A stretch of 64,000 bases of DNA from Nodosilinea nodulosa PCC 7104 (GCF_000309385.1 NZ_JH976537.1:4393281-4457280), one strand, 5' to 3'; shown: positions 18,174-27,050, numbered from the stretch's first letter. Numbers and translations: made by a program. The notes: generated by a model not told the origin, from the sequence alone.

Positions 18174-18344
18174 TTATGAAACCGATACCGCTACCACCAT
18201 TAGCCCAGCGATCAGCGCCAGCGCCAGGCCGCCCAAAATAAAATAGGTGCGCTTTTGAGACGCAGTCGGCGGCTCAGCCTCATACATCTTGGGTTCACTG
18301 GCAAAATTATTCAGGCGACCGCCGTCTTCGGTGGTGTAAGGCAT
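18174..18344 (-). CDS. psb34: Psb34-like / ssl1498-family single-helix light-harvesting-like protein
   Basis: 56 residues, in a gap where longer gene calls would miss it. The start MPYTTEDGGRLNNFASEPKM matches the family signature (TTE-GGRLNNFA-EPKMY), and residues about 33-55 form one transmembrane helix ending VAVSVS. The family protein (Psb34) associates with photosystem II assembly intermediates in the thylakoid membrane, near the High-light-inducible proteins. Symbol assigned from recalled family similarity, not from a search. The start is clear because the family begins M-P/R-Y-T-T; an AGAAGGTT segment lies upstream. Confidence 0.85.
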   Translation of the reverse strand: MPYTTEDGGRLNNFASEPKMYEAEPPTASQKRTYFILGGLALALIAGLMVVAVSVS

Positions 18345-18451
18345 TGTTAGAGATCCTTCTTAAAAGTTGACTAACCTTAAAAGAAGGTTACCTGAAGACG
18401 GTATTAAGTGGGTAGCCCGCGATCCCCAATCAGGCAGATAGCCGGGGACCA

Positions 18452-19237
18452 TCACGTCGCTGCCGCCGCCTCACGGGGGGATAAGTCGAGGGCAATGCGC
18501 TGCCCTACTTCGGGGCTGAGGACTTGAGTCGTCATGCCTTTCCGGGCGATCGCATCCTGTAGCATTTGGGGATTGCCCCTGGCCTTGAGCCAGTTAACCA
18601 GCACCCCGCTATAGGTCACTTCTCCCGCATCGGCGGTAGGCAGCACCACCTGGGGCTGAAGCCAGTCCACCAGTTCCAGCGCACCCTTTTGCCCGCGAAT
18701 AATTGGCCCCACCAGCGGCAGTGTCAGATCTAGCACCGGGGTGATCACCACATCCACCGGCCCTTCTTGTTTGAGTTCTGGGCGGTGAAAGCCGTGGGGC
18801 TCATAAAACAGCGAGATGCCGGTTGTGCCGTCGCGCAGGATGTAGCCATTTTCGATCAGGGTGGGGCCAATCGGGGCACCCGGCACCGCCTTAATCGTCA
18901 CCAGCCCGTTGAGAGTGAAGGTCTCGCCATGGTCTAGGCCGATGACCTGGCTATAGCCAAGGCCCTCGGCCACCTTAGCCGCGCTGGCTGAGCCCACCAC
19001 CGGAATAGATCGATCTAGCGACTTTAGGGTAGGCGGATGGGCGTGATCCTCTAGTCCCTGGCTCAACAAGATCAGATCGATAGCCTCAGGCAGCGGCTGG
19101 GGTTGGGGGTGCTCACCCCTAAACAGCCAGGTCTGCTGTCCAAACACCAGCTCGCCCACTAGCCAGGGATCCACCAAAATACGCTGACCCCCGACGGTCA
19201 GCAGCCAAGAATTACTGTCGAGCCAGGTCACGTCCAT
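18452..19237 (-). CDS. Metallo-beta-lactamase-fold hydrolase with altered metal motif
   Basis: 261 residues, UlaG-like MBL fold: starts MDVTWLDSNSWLLTVGGQRILVDPWL, then LILLSQGLEDHAHPPTL where the canonical HxHxDH would be, then a late LVDWLQPQVVLPTADAG. Of the canonical motif only the D-H pair and a displaced His are left; the first two His are replaced by Ser/Gly. Plant and cyanobacterial relatives share LSQGL-DH, so this is a family trait and not a local mutation. Substrate unknown, and a single-metal or non-hydrolytic role is possible. Confidence 0.8.
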   Translation of the reverse strand: MDVTWLDSNSWLLTVGGQRILVDPWLVGELVFGQQTWLFRGEHPQPQPLPEAIDLILLSQGLEDHAHPPTLKSLDRSIPVVGSASAAKVAEGLGYSQVIGLDHGETFTLNGLVTIKAVPGAPIGPTLIENGYILRDGTTGISLFYEPHGFHRPELKQEGPVDVVITPVLDLTLPLVGPIIRGQKGALELVDWLQPQVVLPTADAGEVTYSGVLVNWLKARGNPQMLQDAIARKGMTTQVLSPEVGQRIALDLSPREAAAAT

Positions 19238-19499
19238 GGGCAGGGGTTTTGTAGAGCGGTCTATACCAGTGTAACGGATTCTTTACAGTGGCAAAATCGG
19301 TGGTTCGGCCCAGCGATTTGGGTGGTATGTAGCCTGCGATATTCCCGCAGCGGATACCGCCCCGGAGCGACGGCCCAACTCTGGCCTCAGCCCTGTGCTG
19401 CAAACGGCCTTCGAAATTGTGCAAATGCGATGATCCCCGTATAATCCATGTTGGTCTGAGGGTCAGTTTTACGCCCGTTCCTCCATCATCTGTGCTGCC

Positions 19500-20378
19500 A
19501 TGGCCCGTCTTCAAGTCAAGCCCTACACCGTGCTGATTACGGCAACCGGCAAGGCACCGATTACGCTGCGGCTGCGCCCGGTGACGCTGCTGGCTGGTGT
19601 TGGACTGCTGGTTGGGCTTCCCCTCGCCTGGATTGGCATGCTGCTGCACCAGAACGTACGGTTGGCCCAGCAAAACCAAGATTTATCCGAAACCGCCAGC
19701 GAGGTGCTCACCGAGCTAGACGCCATTGGTACTGAAATCGAGGTGCTTAAAAATCGGGCGGGGCTACCCGATGGACGGGTCGAGAGCACCCGCATTCCCG
19801 GCGATGAGCACAAGATTCCACCCCGGGGCGGGATCTCTGAGGCTGCCCCCGCTGAAATCATGTTTGAAGAGGCCCGTCGGCAGCTGCCGAGGGTGGAGAA
19901 GATGCTCTCGATCGCAGTTAAGCCTGCCCTGGAGGAAACCCTGGAGTCTGAGGCCGAGCAGGCGGCGGCCTTTCCCAGCGGCCAACCCCTGGCGGGAAAG
20001 CTCTCTGTCTCTTCGGAGTTTGGCCTACGCCCCAACCCTTTTGGCGCCCGCGGCTACGAAATGCACGAGGGACTCGATTTTTCTGGCCCGGTAGGCAAAC
20101 CTATTCTGGCCACTGCTGAAGGGGTCGTGGTCCAGGCCGATTACAACGGCGGTTTCGGCAACCATGTGAGAATTGATCACGGCTACAACTACGAAACCCT
20201 CTACGCCCACATGTCGAAGCTAGCGGTCAAAATCGGCGATCGCGTCGAGCGAGGCGATGTGGTGGGCTATCTGGGCAACACCGGCCGTTCGTCTGGCCCG
20301 CATCTCCACTACGGCGTCTACCGCAACGGCCAGCCCGTGAACCCTCGCTATTATTTGAAGCTTGAGGAAACAAAATAA
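19500..20378 (+). CDS. M23 (LytM) family metallopeptidase, membrane-anchored
   Basis: 292 residues. A membrane segment lies at about residues 25-46, followed by a short coiled-coil-like stretch (LAQQNQDLSETASEVLTELDAIGTEI) and the LytM domain at the C-terminus. Zinc ligands are seen in HEGLDFSGPVG (HxxxD) and PHLHYGVY (HxH), with the third His in LYAHMSKL. These enzymes cut peptidoglycan cross-bridges or activate amidases at division. Monocistronic, 117 bases before aroC. Confidence 0.92.
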   Translation: MARLQVKPYTVLITATGKAPITLRLRPVTLLAGVGLLVGLPLAWIGMLLHQNVRLAQQNQDLSETASEVLTELDAIGTEIEVLKNRAGLPDGRVESTRIPGDEHKIPPRGGISEAAPAEIMFEEARRQLPRVEKMLSIAVKPALEETLESEAEQAAAFPSGQPLAGKLSVSSEFGLRPNPFGARGYEMHEGLDFSGPVGKPILATAEGVVVQADYNGGFGNHVRIDHGYNYETLYAHMSKLAVKIGDRVERGDVVGYLGNTGRSSGPHLHYGVYRNGQPVNPRYYLKLEETK

Positions 20379-20495
20379 GCCCAATCCAAGTTCAGCCGTG
20401 GAGGTTTTTTGGCGGGGAAACCCCAGATCCTGAGCTGGACTTGGCATAGTAGGATCGGTAAACGTACCTGGGCCAGCACTGGCATTACCGAATCT

Positions 20496-21584
20496 ATGGG
20501 CAACACCTTTGGGCACCTGTTCCGCATCACTACCTTTGGCGAATCCCACGGCGGTGGGGTGGGGGTGGTCATAGACGGCTGTCCACCTCGTCTGGCTATC
20601 TCCGCCGAAGAGATTCAGGCCGAGCTAGATCGCCGCCGCCCTGGCCAGAGCAAAATCACGACTCCCCGCAAGGAAAGCGATCGCTGCGAAATTCTCTCCG
20701 GGGTGTTTCAGGGCCAAACCCTGGGCACCCCGATCTCGATCCTGGTGCGCAACGAGAACACCCGCCCCCAGGACTACAGCGAGATGGTGACCACCTATCG
20801 GCCGTCCCATGCCGATGCCACCTACGACGCCAAGTACGGTCTGCGCAACTACCAGGGGGGCGGGCGATCCTCAGCCCGAGAGACCATTGGGCGGGTGGCG
20901 GCGGGGGCGATCGCCAAAAAGCTTCTCCAGCAGGTGGCGGGCACCGAGATCATTGGCTATGTCAAGCGCATTCAGGATCTGGAGGGCACCGTCGACCCCA
21001 ACACCGTTACCCTAGAGCAGGTCGAGGGCAACATCGTCCGCTGCCCCGACGCCGAAGCCGCCCAGCGCATGATCGACCGCATTGAGGCCATCCGCGACCA
21101 GGGTGACTCCATCGGCGGCGTGGTGGAATGCGTGGCCCGAGGCGTTCGCGTCGGCCTGGGTTCCCCCGTTTTCGACAAACTGGAGGCCGACCTGGCCAAG
21201 GGGGTCATGTCGCTCCCCGCTAGCAAGGGGTTTGAAATTGGCTCCGGGTTTGCGGGCACCTTGCTCACCGGCAGCCAGCACAACGACGAGTTCTACACCG
21301 ACGAAAGCGGCACCCTGCGCACCCGCACCAACCGCTCCGGCGGCACCCAGGGCGGCATTAGCAACGGAGAAAACGTGATCATCCGCGTGGCCTTCAAGCC
21401 CACCGCCACCATTCGCAAACCCCAAAACACCGTCACCAACACGGGCGAAGCCACCGTACTGGCCGCGCGGGGCCGCCACGATCCCTGCGTGCTGCCCCGC
21501 GCCGTGCCCATGGTCGAGGCCATGGTGGCCCTGGTGCTGTGCGACCACCTGCTGCGCCACCACGGCCAGTGCGAGCTGTTTTAG
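20496..21584 (+). CDS. aroC: Chorismate synthase
   Basis: 362 residues from the ATG at 20496 ([20 protein letters not shown]), the family N-terminus; the open frame extends 29 codons upstream without similarity. Signatures: [33 protein letters not shown] and [12 protein letters not shown]. It converts 5-enolpyruvylshikimate-3-phosphate to chorismate with reduced FMN, the last shared step to aromatic amino acids, quinones and folate. A cupin gene starts one base after the stop codon. Confidence 0.97.
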   Translation: MGNTFGHLFRITTFGESHGGGVGVVIDGCPPRLAISAEEIQAELDRRRPGQSKITTPRKESDRCEILSGVFQGQTLGTPISILVRNENTRPQDYSEMVTTYRPSHADATYDAKYGLRNYQGGGRSSARETIGRVAAGAIAKKLLQQVAGTEIIGYVKRIQDLEGTVDPNTVTLEQVEGNIVRCPDAEAAQRMIDRIEAIRDQGDSIGGVVECVARGVRVGLGSPVFDKLEADLAKGVMSLPASKGFEIGSGFAGTLLTGSQHNDEFYTDESGTLRTRTNRSGGTQGGISNGENVIIRVAFKPTATIRKPQNTVTNTGEATVLAARGRHDPCVLPRAVPMVEAMVALVLCDHLLRHHGQCELF

Positions 21585-21585
21585 C

Positions 21586-21921
21586 ATGAAGATCACGCAC
21601 CTGGGCCAGGTTTCCGAAGAGGCTGTCTCCCACAACCCGGCGATTAAAAAGCGGGTGCTGCTGCGATCGCAGGATTTGCCCCACCTGACCAATTTTTCCC
21701 AGGCTCGCTTTGCCCCGGGGCAAGTTGCTAAAGGCCACAGCCACGGCGACATGGCCGAGGTCTTTTTTGTCGAATCCGGCCAGGGCACTATCACCGTAAA
21801 CCACCAGGCCCATTCCCTCACCCCGGGGACCTGCATTGCCGTAGAACCCGGCGAGCATCACGAAGTCGCCAACACCGGCACCGAAGAGCTCGTCCTTACC
21901 TACTTTGGTCTTCGCGTCTAG
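21586..21921 (+). CDS. Small cupin-domain protein
   Basis: 111 residues, one cupin barrel: KGHSHGDMAEVFFVESGQG contains cupin motif 1 (HxH...E) and PGEHHEVANTGTEEL motif 2 (H). A single metal (Fe, Mn or Zn) would be bound. The ATG lies one base after the aroC stop, so it is almost certainly co-transcribed and probably translationally coupled with chorismate synthase. Whether it acts on an aromatic intermediate is unknown; many small cupins are sugar or amino-acid binding or dioxygenases. Confidence 0.85.
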   Translation: MKITHLGQVSEEAVSHNPAIKKRVLLRSQDLPHLTNFSQARFAPGQVAKGHSHGDMAEVFFVESGQGTITVNHQAHSLTPGTCIAVEPGEHHEVANTGTEELVLTYFGLRV

Positions 21922-22048
21922 GGTTCAGGTTTGTGGCCTGTACATCCCGAGCTGACGCCCGTCGAGCTTGGGTGGGCAATTCAGACTGAACTTTATTCCC
22001 ATCCCTAGGTTTCAGCTCTTCACGTGCCACCCCACCTCCAGCAGGTCA

Positions 22049-22153
22049 CATAGCTGTAGCCAGTCTGGTTAAGACATGATCTCCCAGGAACGTTCAAACG
22101 TTTGAACGTTCCTAGGGTTTCTGAATGCCCTAACCAACGTGACTATTGCTATA
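22049..22153 (-). mobile_element. MITE-like palindromic element, family 1, copy 3
   Basis: 105 bp, orientation opposite to copies 1, 2 and 5. Starts CATAGCTGTAGCCAGTCTGG, core GAACGTTCAAACGTTTGAAC, ends ACGTGACTATTGCTATA. The core is a perfect palindrome in this copy (GGAACGTTCAAACG and its complement). It sits between the cupin gene and the convergent ABC ATPase. Confidence 0.87.
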
Positions 22154-22169
22154 CACCTCCCTATCTTCC

Positions 22170-23177
22170 TTACCTCCCAACCTTCCTCACCTCCCCACTC
22201 GCTTCCCCCGCCGCAAACACCCGCCCAATCACCTCCTCCACTGGCGGATCGCTGACAGTCAAATCCTGCACATCTAAATCTCCCAGCAGCTGGCTCACCG
22301 CTTGGGTGAGCGCTTCGCGGCGCACAATCAGCCGGGCGGTACAGCCCTCCAGCGATTCCAGCTCGCCATAGCGGCTGAGGATGGCGGCATCGCAAGAGGT
22401 AGACAGCTCGACAGTCACTTCCCGGTAAGGGGCAAAGCGATCGAGCAGTCCCTCCAGGCTGCCGTCGTAGATCAGCTGGCCCTGGTAGATCAGCAGTACG
22501 CGGCGGCACAGGGCAGTAATATCGGCCATGTAGTGGCTGGTCAGCAAAATAGTAGCCTGGTAGCGACGATTGTAGTCCTGCAAAAATTCCCGCACCGCCA
22601 CCTGGGCGTTAACGTCTAACCCCAGGGTGGGCTCGTCGAGGAACAACACCTGGGGACGGTGCAGCAGGGCCGCCATCATTTCGGCCTTCATGCGTTCGCC
22701 CAGAGAAAGCTTGCGCACCGGCTGGTTGAGCTTGCCCTGGAGGGCAAGCATTTCGGTCAACTCGTCAATGCGGTAGTGAAATTCTTTATCGGAGAGGCCG
22801 TAGATGGCTGCATTGATGCGCAGTGAGTCAAGGGCCGGCAAATCCCACAGCAGCTGCTGTTTCTGCCCCATCACCAGCGTGATGTCCTGTAGAAATTCGG
22901 CCCGCCGCTGAAAGGGCACCTGGCCGCCGACCCGCACCGTGCCGCTGGAGGGGTGAATTAGCCCAGTCAACATCTTGAGCGTGGTGGTTTTACCCGCTCC
23001 GTTAGGCCCCAAAAACCCTACAATTTCCCCCGGTTCAATGCGAAACGATATGTCCCGCACCGCCTCTACCATCTGGTACTGGCGGCGCAGAAAATGGCGC
23101 AGAGTACCCTTTAACCCCGTAGCCTTTACGGCCACGGGGTAGCGCTTGCTGAGCTGGTTGACATCAATACTGGGCAT
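22170..23177 (-). CDS. ABC-2 type transporter ATP-binding protein (NatA-like)
   Basis: 335 residues. Walker A GPNGAGKTTT, signature LSLGERMKAE, Walker B VLFLDEPTLGLD and switch His in LTSHYMAD are present. The C-terminal ~100 residues include an accessory domain (EVTVELSTSCDAAIL) common in ABC-2 exporters of lipids, polysaccharides or ions. No membrane subunit is encoded beside it in the window, so it is an orphan ATPase here. The last codons (GEVRKVGR) are read from an imperfect CCTTCCTCACCTCCC-type repeat immediately next to the family 1 element, so the very C-terminus may be recently altered. Confidence 0.9.
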   Translation of the reverse strand: MPSIDVNQLSKRYPVAVKATGLKGTLRHFLRRQYQMVEAVRDISFRIEPGEIVGFLGPNGAGKTTTLKMLTGLIHPSSGTVRVGGQVPFQRRAEFLQDITLVMGQKQQLLWDLPALDSLRINAAIYGLSDKEFHYRIDELTEMLALQGKLNQPVRKLSLGERMKAEMMAALLHRPQVLFLDEPTLGLDVNAQVAVREFLQDYNRRYQATILLTSHYMADITALCRRVLLIYQGQLIYDGSLEGLLDRFAPYREVTVELSTSCDAAILSRYGELESLEGCTARLIVRREALTQAVSQLLGDLDVQDLTVSDPPVEEVIGRVFAAGEASGEVRKVGR

Positions 23178-23376
23178 GGCGGGGCGCGAATCGACGGCAG
23201 TAGACAGTCAGGCTAAAGGGCAGGCTAAGGGCCTGTAGCCTTCACTTTACCGTCAACAACCCGCGCCGAGGGCCTTCCCATGCTCGGCCTACATCTGCCT
23301 GGGGCGATCGCCCCCCAACCCAGCAAAACAATGCCGCCGCCGGCAGGAGAAAAATTATTCAGGGCCTGACCTGGGC

Positions 23377-23820
23377 CTACTGCACAACGCGGCGCAAAAA
23401 GTGGAGACGCTCGTTAAGCCCCATGCTGTCTAGACGGGCCAGCAGCGCCTGGGTCGCGGCGGGGCCGTTTTGGCAGGTGCTCAGGGACAGACGACTGGCG
23501 GGCATCAGGTGAAACAGTCGGTGCCAGAAGGCCAGCTTCATGTTGATGTTGAGATCCTGATAAACCTGGGTGAAGCGGGTATCGGCCCCAACCAGGATAT
23601 CCCGCAGGATTGCCGCCTGGTCGGTGCGATCGACCTGCTGAATTTGGCTGAGCAGCTGCTGTACCGCCTGGGAGAAGAGGGCTACCGGCGCAATGGCCGC
23701 AAAGGCCTGACCCAGAGTGTCGTAGATTTGCCAGAGCACGGCAATCTTGCAGTCTACATCAACTGATTCAAAGGCCTCGACGGCTTGCTCAAAGTGAAGG
23801 CGAACGTCAATAGCAGTCAT
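23377..23820 (-). CDS. Helical carotenoid protein (OCP N-terminal domain homologue)
   Basis: 147 residues from the ATG at 23820, which has AAGGA ten bases upstream. The all-helical OCP N-terminal domain is recognisable: IAVLWQIYDTLGQAF (W30 and Y33 match the OCP W41/Y44 pair that contacts the carotenoid) and NINMKLAFWHRLFHLM (N93, W99, matching OCP N104/W110). The extended N-terminal arm and the whole C-terminal NTF2-like domain of full OCP are absent. HCPs bind a ketocarotenoid and quench singlet oxygen; some also quench phycobilisomes. Neither full OCP nor FRP is in the window. Confidence 0.85.
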   Translation of the reverse strand: MTAIDVRLHFEQAVEAFESVDVDCKIAVLWQIYDTLGQAFAAIAPVALFSQAVQQLLSQIQQVDRTDQAAILRDILVGADTRFTQVYQDLNINMKLAFWHRLFHLMPASRLSLSTCQNGPAATQALLARLDSMGLNERLHFLRRVVQ

Positions 23821-24309
23821 GGTGGTTTTCCTTGAGGAGTTTGTTATGGGTGAAATCAAAACGAGACGGTACCGAACGGGGTGAGCTGTCGAACTCGTCG
23901 CGGCGATCGCTGAGAGAAAACCTCCCGTCCTCGTTTGCTGGAGTTAAACAATGCTTTTAAGAGTCGAAACGAAAAAAACGAAGCGAGATAGGGATCAATT
24001 CAACTAGTTTTATCGTCTATTTATATTGATCCCTATCCTTTTTAGATAAGGAGCATTTCTTCCAAGTTTCTTCTGATTTAAATTCTAGCTAGGGCAACCA
24101 GTGGTGCCCACCCTCCCTCAGGATGAGAAAAATTCGACCAGTTAGCAGATCATTGGCCGAGCCGAAGCCATTGTCTTTTAAGATTTAGTTACATAGCTGG
24201 GCTGCCGGATTAGCAGCTGCGGTCTCTGTAGGGTCCATCTCACTCAGGCCATTGCTGGTTCAGGCCATTGCTTAGGGTGCTGTTCTCTGGAGTTATGAGG
24301 GCAATTCTG
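23821..24309. other. Divergent intergenic region between HCP and bactofilin genes
   Basis: 490 AT-richer bases. The main structure is a 13-bp perfect inverted repeat at 23987-24037 (listed separately). The rest should contain the two divergent promoters; I could not place them with confidence and see no ORF. Confidence 0.5.
23987..24043 (+). terminator. Long inverted repeat followed by a T-run (possible terminator of an unannotated transcript)
   Basis: GATAGGGATCAAT (23987-23999) and ATTGATCCCTATC (24025-24037) are perfect inverted copies around a 25-base AT-rich loop, followed by CTTTTT on the plus strand. No plus-strand gene ends here, because the flanking genes diverge. It could end a small RNA, or be an operator. 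Confidence 0.45.
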
Positions 24310-24705
24310 ATGTTCAAACGTAAGTCGGCTCCGCTATTGACTTATCTAAGTCAAAAAACTGAGTTTGAGGGCGTCATCCACGCCGAAGGAATGCTGCGGG
24401 TAGACGGTGTTATCCACGGCACTGTAGATATCAAAGGCGATCTTGAGATCTCTTCCACTGGGTTAATCGAGGGGCCTGAGGTAAGAGCCCAAAATATTGT
24501 GGTGCAGGGAGTGCTTAAAGCCCGGGTCTTTGCCGAGGGGAAGCTCACCCTCAGCCGCACCGCTCGACTGGAAGGTGATGTGGTGGCTGGCGCTTTAGAA
24601 ATAGAGCCTGGTGCCTACTACACGGGGTACATTGAAACCCGTGATGCCAAGTCACTGCCCCCAGCCCGAGAGGTCCCCGAACTCTACGGCACTACTGAGA
24701 TTTAA
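24310..24705 (+). CDS. Bactofilin family cytoskeletal protein
   Basis: 131 residues from the ATG at 24310 (GAGGG lies 8 bases upstream); in-frame ATGs at 24295 and 24268 are less well placed. The core from FEGVIHAEGMLRVDGVIHG to EGDVVAGALEIEPGAYYTG shows the regular hydrophobic/glycine periodicity of the bactofilin beta-helix (DUF583). Bactofilins polymerise without nucleotide into membrane-associated filaments that position cell-wall enzymes. The C-terminal tail is short and proline-containing. Divergent from the HCP gene. Confidence 0.88.
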   Translation: MFKRKSAPLLTYLSQKTEFEGVIHAEGMLRVDGVIHGTVDIKGDLEISSTGLIEGPEVRAQNIVVQGVLKARVFAEGKLTLSRTARLEGDVVAGALEIEPGAYYTGYIETRDAKSLPPAREVPELYGTTEI

Positions 24706-25082
24706 GGATGTCTAGATCCCTGAAATCTACGAATCTATGTCTGACGCTTGAGGCTGTTGAACCAGACCTCAGGTCCAGGGCCGCTACTCACGCATCAGCC
24801 AGGTAGTTACGATTAGGGCTATCCCTCCCAGCAGCCAGGGCGAAGGTACCAACAGCTGCCCCAGGTGAGGCAAGCTGTTGACCAAGGTAGCCATGGACCA
24901 GGCCGCTATGACACAGATTGTCAACATCAAAAGTTCCATTTTTGGGGCATCCCTGGAGCCACTACTAGATACAAACTGCGCATTGGCCGGTTTTGCTGGA
25001 GACAGTTTAACCTTCTGTCTATTCTGGCTGGCGATCGCGCCCGTTACCCAGCACCATGGAGTTGAACCGTAGGAGACTGGGC
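24706..25082. other. Intergenic region with a possible 36-codon membrane ORF
   Basis: About 375 bases. A minus-strand ORF at 24784-24894 would encode a 36-residue peptide with one strongly hydrophobic segment (LLVPSPWLLGGIALIVTTWLM). It has no clear ribosome-binding site and I do not recognise it as a known small photosystem subunit, so I do not call it as a gene. Nothing else stands out. Confidence 0.35.
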
Positions 25083-25565
25083 ATGGCCATCAAAAATCAA
25101 CTGAGAGGGATCATGACCTTAACGGTAGGGCTAGTCATGGGCGGCATAGCGGCCCTGCCTGGCCTGGCCCAGCAGGCTAATTTTGAGTCGTTCACCCTGT
25201 CCGAAGCCGCGCCTACCGCTAACGTCAGCGGCTCCACAAACGCTATTTTTGCGCTGTCTAGCATAGCTGGGCGCGATCGCAACGGCAACATCTGCACCGG
25301 CTTTGCCGATACCAACCCCGATCACATCATGGTTTTGTCGCAAGACATCGCCTCCCTCACGCTCCGGGTCAACAGCAACGGCAATGACACTAGCCTACTG
25401 GTGCAGGGCCCCAACGACGACACCGTGCGCTGCGGCGAAGACATTGACCGCCGCAATCCCGATGCCCTGATTCAAGATCAGGGCTGGGCAGCGGGCACCT
25501 ATCGTATTTGGGTAGGATCCCATAGCCAGGGACAACGCTATAGCTATTCCCTCAGCGTCAGCCCA
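25083..25565 (+). CDS. Secreted hypothetical protein with PPC-like beta domain
   Basis: About 161 residues from the ATG at 25083, which has GGAG seven bases upstream; the upstream in-frame ATG at 25056 is less well placed. A signal peptide (about residues 1-31, ending GLAQQ) precedes a domain with SLTLRVNSNGNDTSLLVQGPND, two cysteines (C70 and C116 region) and GTYRIWVGS near the end. This resembles bacterial pre-peptidase C-terminal (PPC)-like beta-sandwich modules. Function unknown; probably periplasmic or extracellular. Confidence 0.7.
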
Positions 25566-25656
25566 TAATTTTGTCCACAATTCCGGGTAAGCGAGGGGGT
25601 GTTGGTCGAGGGCAAGCCCACGCTAGGATGATAAGACTGCCATTAACCCCACTACC

Positions 25657-26391
25657 GTGCTCAAAACTCTGCTTGCCGACTTTCGCATCGTCTTCGAGCG
25701 TGATCCAGCGGCCCGCAGCTGGCTAGAGGTGCTGACCTGCTATCCGGGCTTTCATGCCCTGGTCATGCACCGATTTAGCCACTGGCTGTGGAACCTTGGC
25801 CTGCCAATCGTGCCCCGACTCATTTCTCATCTGGCTCGGTTTCTAACAGGCATTGAAATTCACCCTGGGGCCACCATTGGCCGGGCCGTTTTCATCGATC
25901 ACGGTATGGGAGTCGTGATTGGGGAAACCGCCATTGTTGGCGACTACGCCCTCATTTATCAAGGCGTCACCCTCGGCGGTACTGGCAAGGAAATCGGCAA
26001 GCGCCACCCTACCCTGGGTGACAACGTTGTAGTGGGGGCCGGGGCAAAGGTCCTGGGCAATATCTACGTGGGTCACAATGTACGCATTGGGGCTGGTTCT
26101 GTCGTGCTGCGAGAGGTTCCCTCTGACTGCACGGTCGTCGGAGTGCCCGGGCGCGTCGTCTACCGCGCTGGAGAGAGAGTCGACCCCCTCGAACACGGTA
26201 GCCTACCCGATTCCGAGGCCCAGGTCATTCGCGCTCTGGTAGATCGCATTGAATCCTTAGAAAAAGAGGTGCAAGCCCTGGGACAGGCCCGTTCTAAACC
26301 AGTCTTAGTTGGAGCTATGCCATCCAGCGGAGTTCACTGCCGCCTACAAGATCGAGTGATTGAAGAATTTCTCGACGGCAGCGGTATCTAG
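25657..26391 (+). CDS. cysE: Serine O-acetyltransferase
   Basis: 244 residues starting at a GTG (25657) as [19 protein letters not shown], the usual cyanobacterial CysE start. The left-handed beta-helix carries [31 protein letters not shown] and [28 protein letters not shown], including the catalytic His/Asp in IDHG. It acetylates L-serine with acetyl-CoA, the first step of cysteine synthesis; the very C-terminal tail may bind cysteine synthase. Monocistronic with a candidate hairpin terminator downstream. Confidence 0.95.
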   Translation: MLKTLLADFRIVFERDPAARSWLEVLTCYPGFHALVMHRFSHWLWNLGLPIVPRLISHLARFLTGIEIHPGATIGRAVFIDHGMGVVIGETAIVGDYALIYQGVTLGGTGKEIGKRHPTLGDNVVVGAGAKVLGNIYVGHNVRIGAGSVVLREVPSDCTVVGVPGRVVYRAGERVDPLEHGSLPDSEAQVIRALVDRIESLEKEVQALGQARSKPVLVGAMPSSGVHCRLQDRVIEEFLDGSGI

Positions 26392-26485
26392 CCAGGCATT
26401 AGCTGAACAAAGCCTTTGGCTTGCCCTAAAAACATAAATTCAGGGGGATTTCCGGATCCAAACTTCTGGGCAGATAAAACTCTTT

Positions 26486-26519
26486 AACTCAGTCACCGGG
26501 GAATCTACTGGGTTTTATC
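26486..26519 (+). terminator. Candidate cysE terminator
   Basis: AACTCAGT (26486-26493) pairs with ACTGGGTT (26507-26514), one G-U pair, loop of 13, followed by TTATC. The T-run is weak, so this is tentative. Confidence 0.4.
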
Positions 26520-26824
26520 ACTTGCCACCCAAAATATGTAAGGGTTTTGTCACAAAATGACTGGTCTTGTGTAGCTATCCTGACAACGACCAGAGATCAG
26601 CACAGGACCAAATTACTGTAGGTAGCCACGGCAAAATCCACTCCTCTTTCCTATCCATAGCCACGTCAAGACAGTCAAAAAAGTAGTTAGCTTGTTCTAT
26701 ATCTCTGACTTTCCAGCTTATTCCAATCCGGTTTTTCTGAGCTACTTTGCCCTGAAGTTAAGCCTTTCAGCCGATTAGGAGAGTCCTCTCAAAAGTTGGG
26801 GTGGTGCATCGCCTAATATTGCAG

Positions 26825-26929
26825 TTAAAATTGAGAGGCCTCAGCTCCGCTAATGTATTCCTCCTGGTAGAGGTAACGGCGAGCCAAGGCCATCAGCTCG
26901 AGATTGGTACTTTGGACACCTAAGCGCAT
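26825..26929 (-). CDS. Possible 34-residue small ORF antisense to the sigA leader
   Basis: Reads MRLGVQSTNLELMALARRY, continuing LYQEEYISGAEASQF to a TAA stop. A GGAG sequence lies about ten bases upstream of the ATG. The peptide is helical-looking, of balanced charge and with protein-like composition, unlike random intergenic frames. I do not recognise the family and there is no further support, so it is offered as a candidate only. Confidence 0.4.
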   Translation of the reverse strand: MRLGVQSTNLELMALARRYLYQEEYISGAEASQF

Positions 26930-27050
26930 ACCATCCGATCTCCAAAAAATAGATCTGCACTTTTTCGGAACTGTGGGCATCTATCTTAGAGAGCTGTTAA
27001 TCTGATCAAAGTCTTTGTCTTTCAACCTTAAGGAGCACGAGGATCGCGGC

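Larger units (their letters stand above)
26392..27050. other. Long AT-rich leader region upstream of sigA
   Basis: 660 bases. It holds a hairpin (26486-26514) plausible as the cysE terminator, a 13-base palindrome TTTTGTCACAAAA (26545-26557) that overlaps a TTGTCA hexamer suitable as a -35 element, and a 34-codon minus-strand ORF (26825-26929). Long leaders are common for principal sigma genes; no transcription start can be fixed from sequence alone. Confidence 0.5.

Noticed and set aside
24784..24894. 36-codon hydrophobic ORF resembling a small photosystem subunit
   Set aside because: No ribosome-binding site, and the sequence does not match PsbM, PsbN, PsbT, PsbX, PetM or PsaM as I know them. 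Kept only as a note in the intergenic entry.
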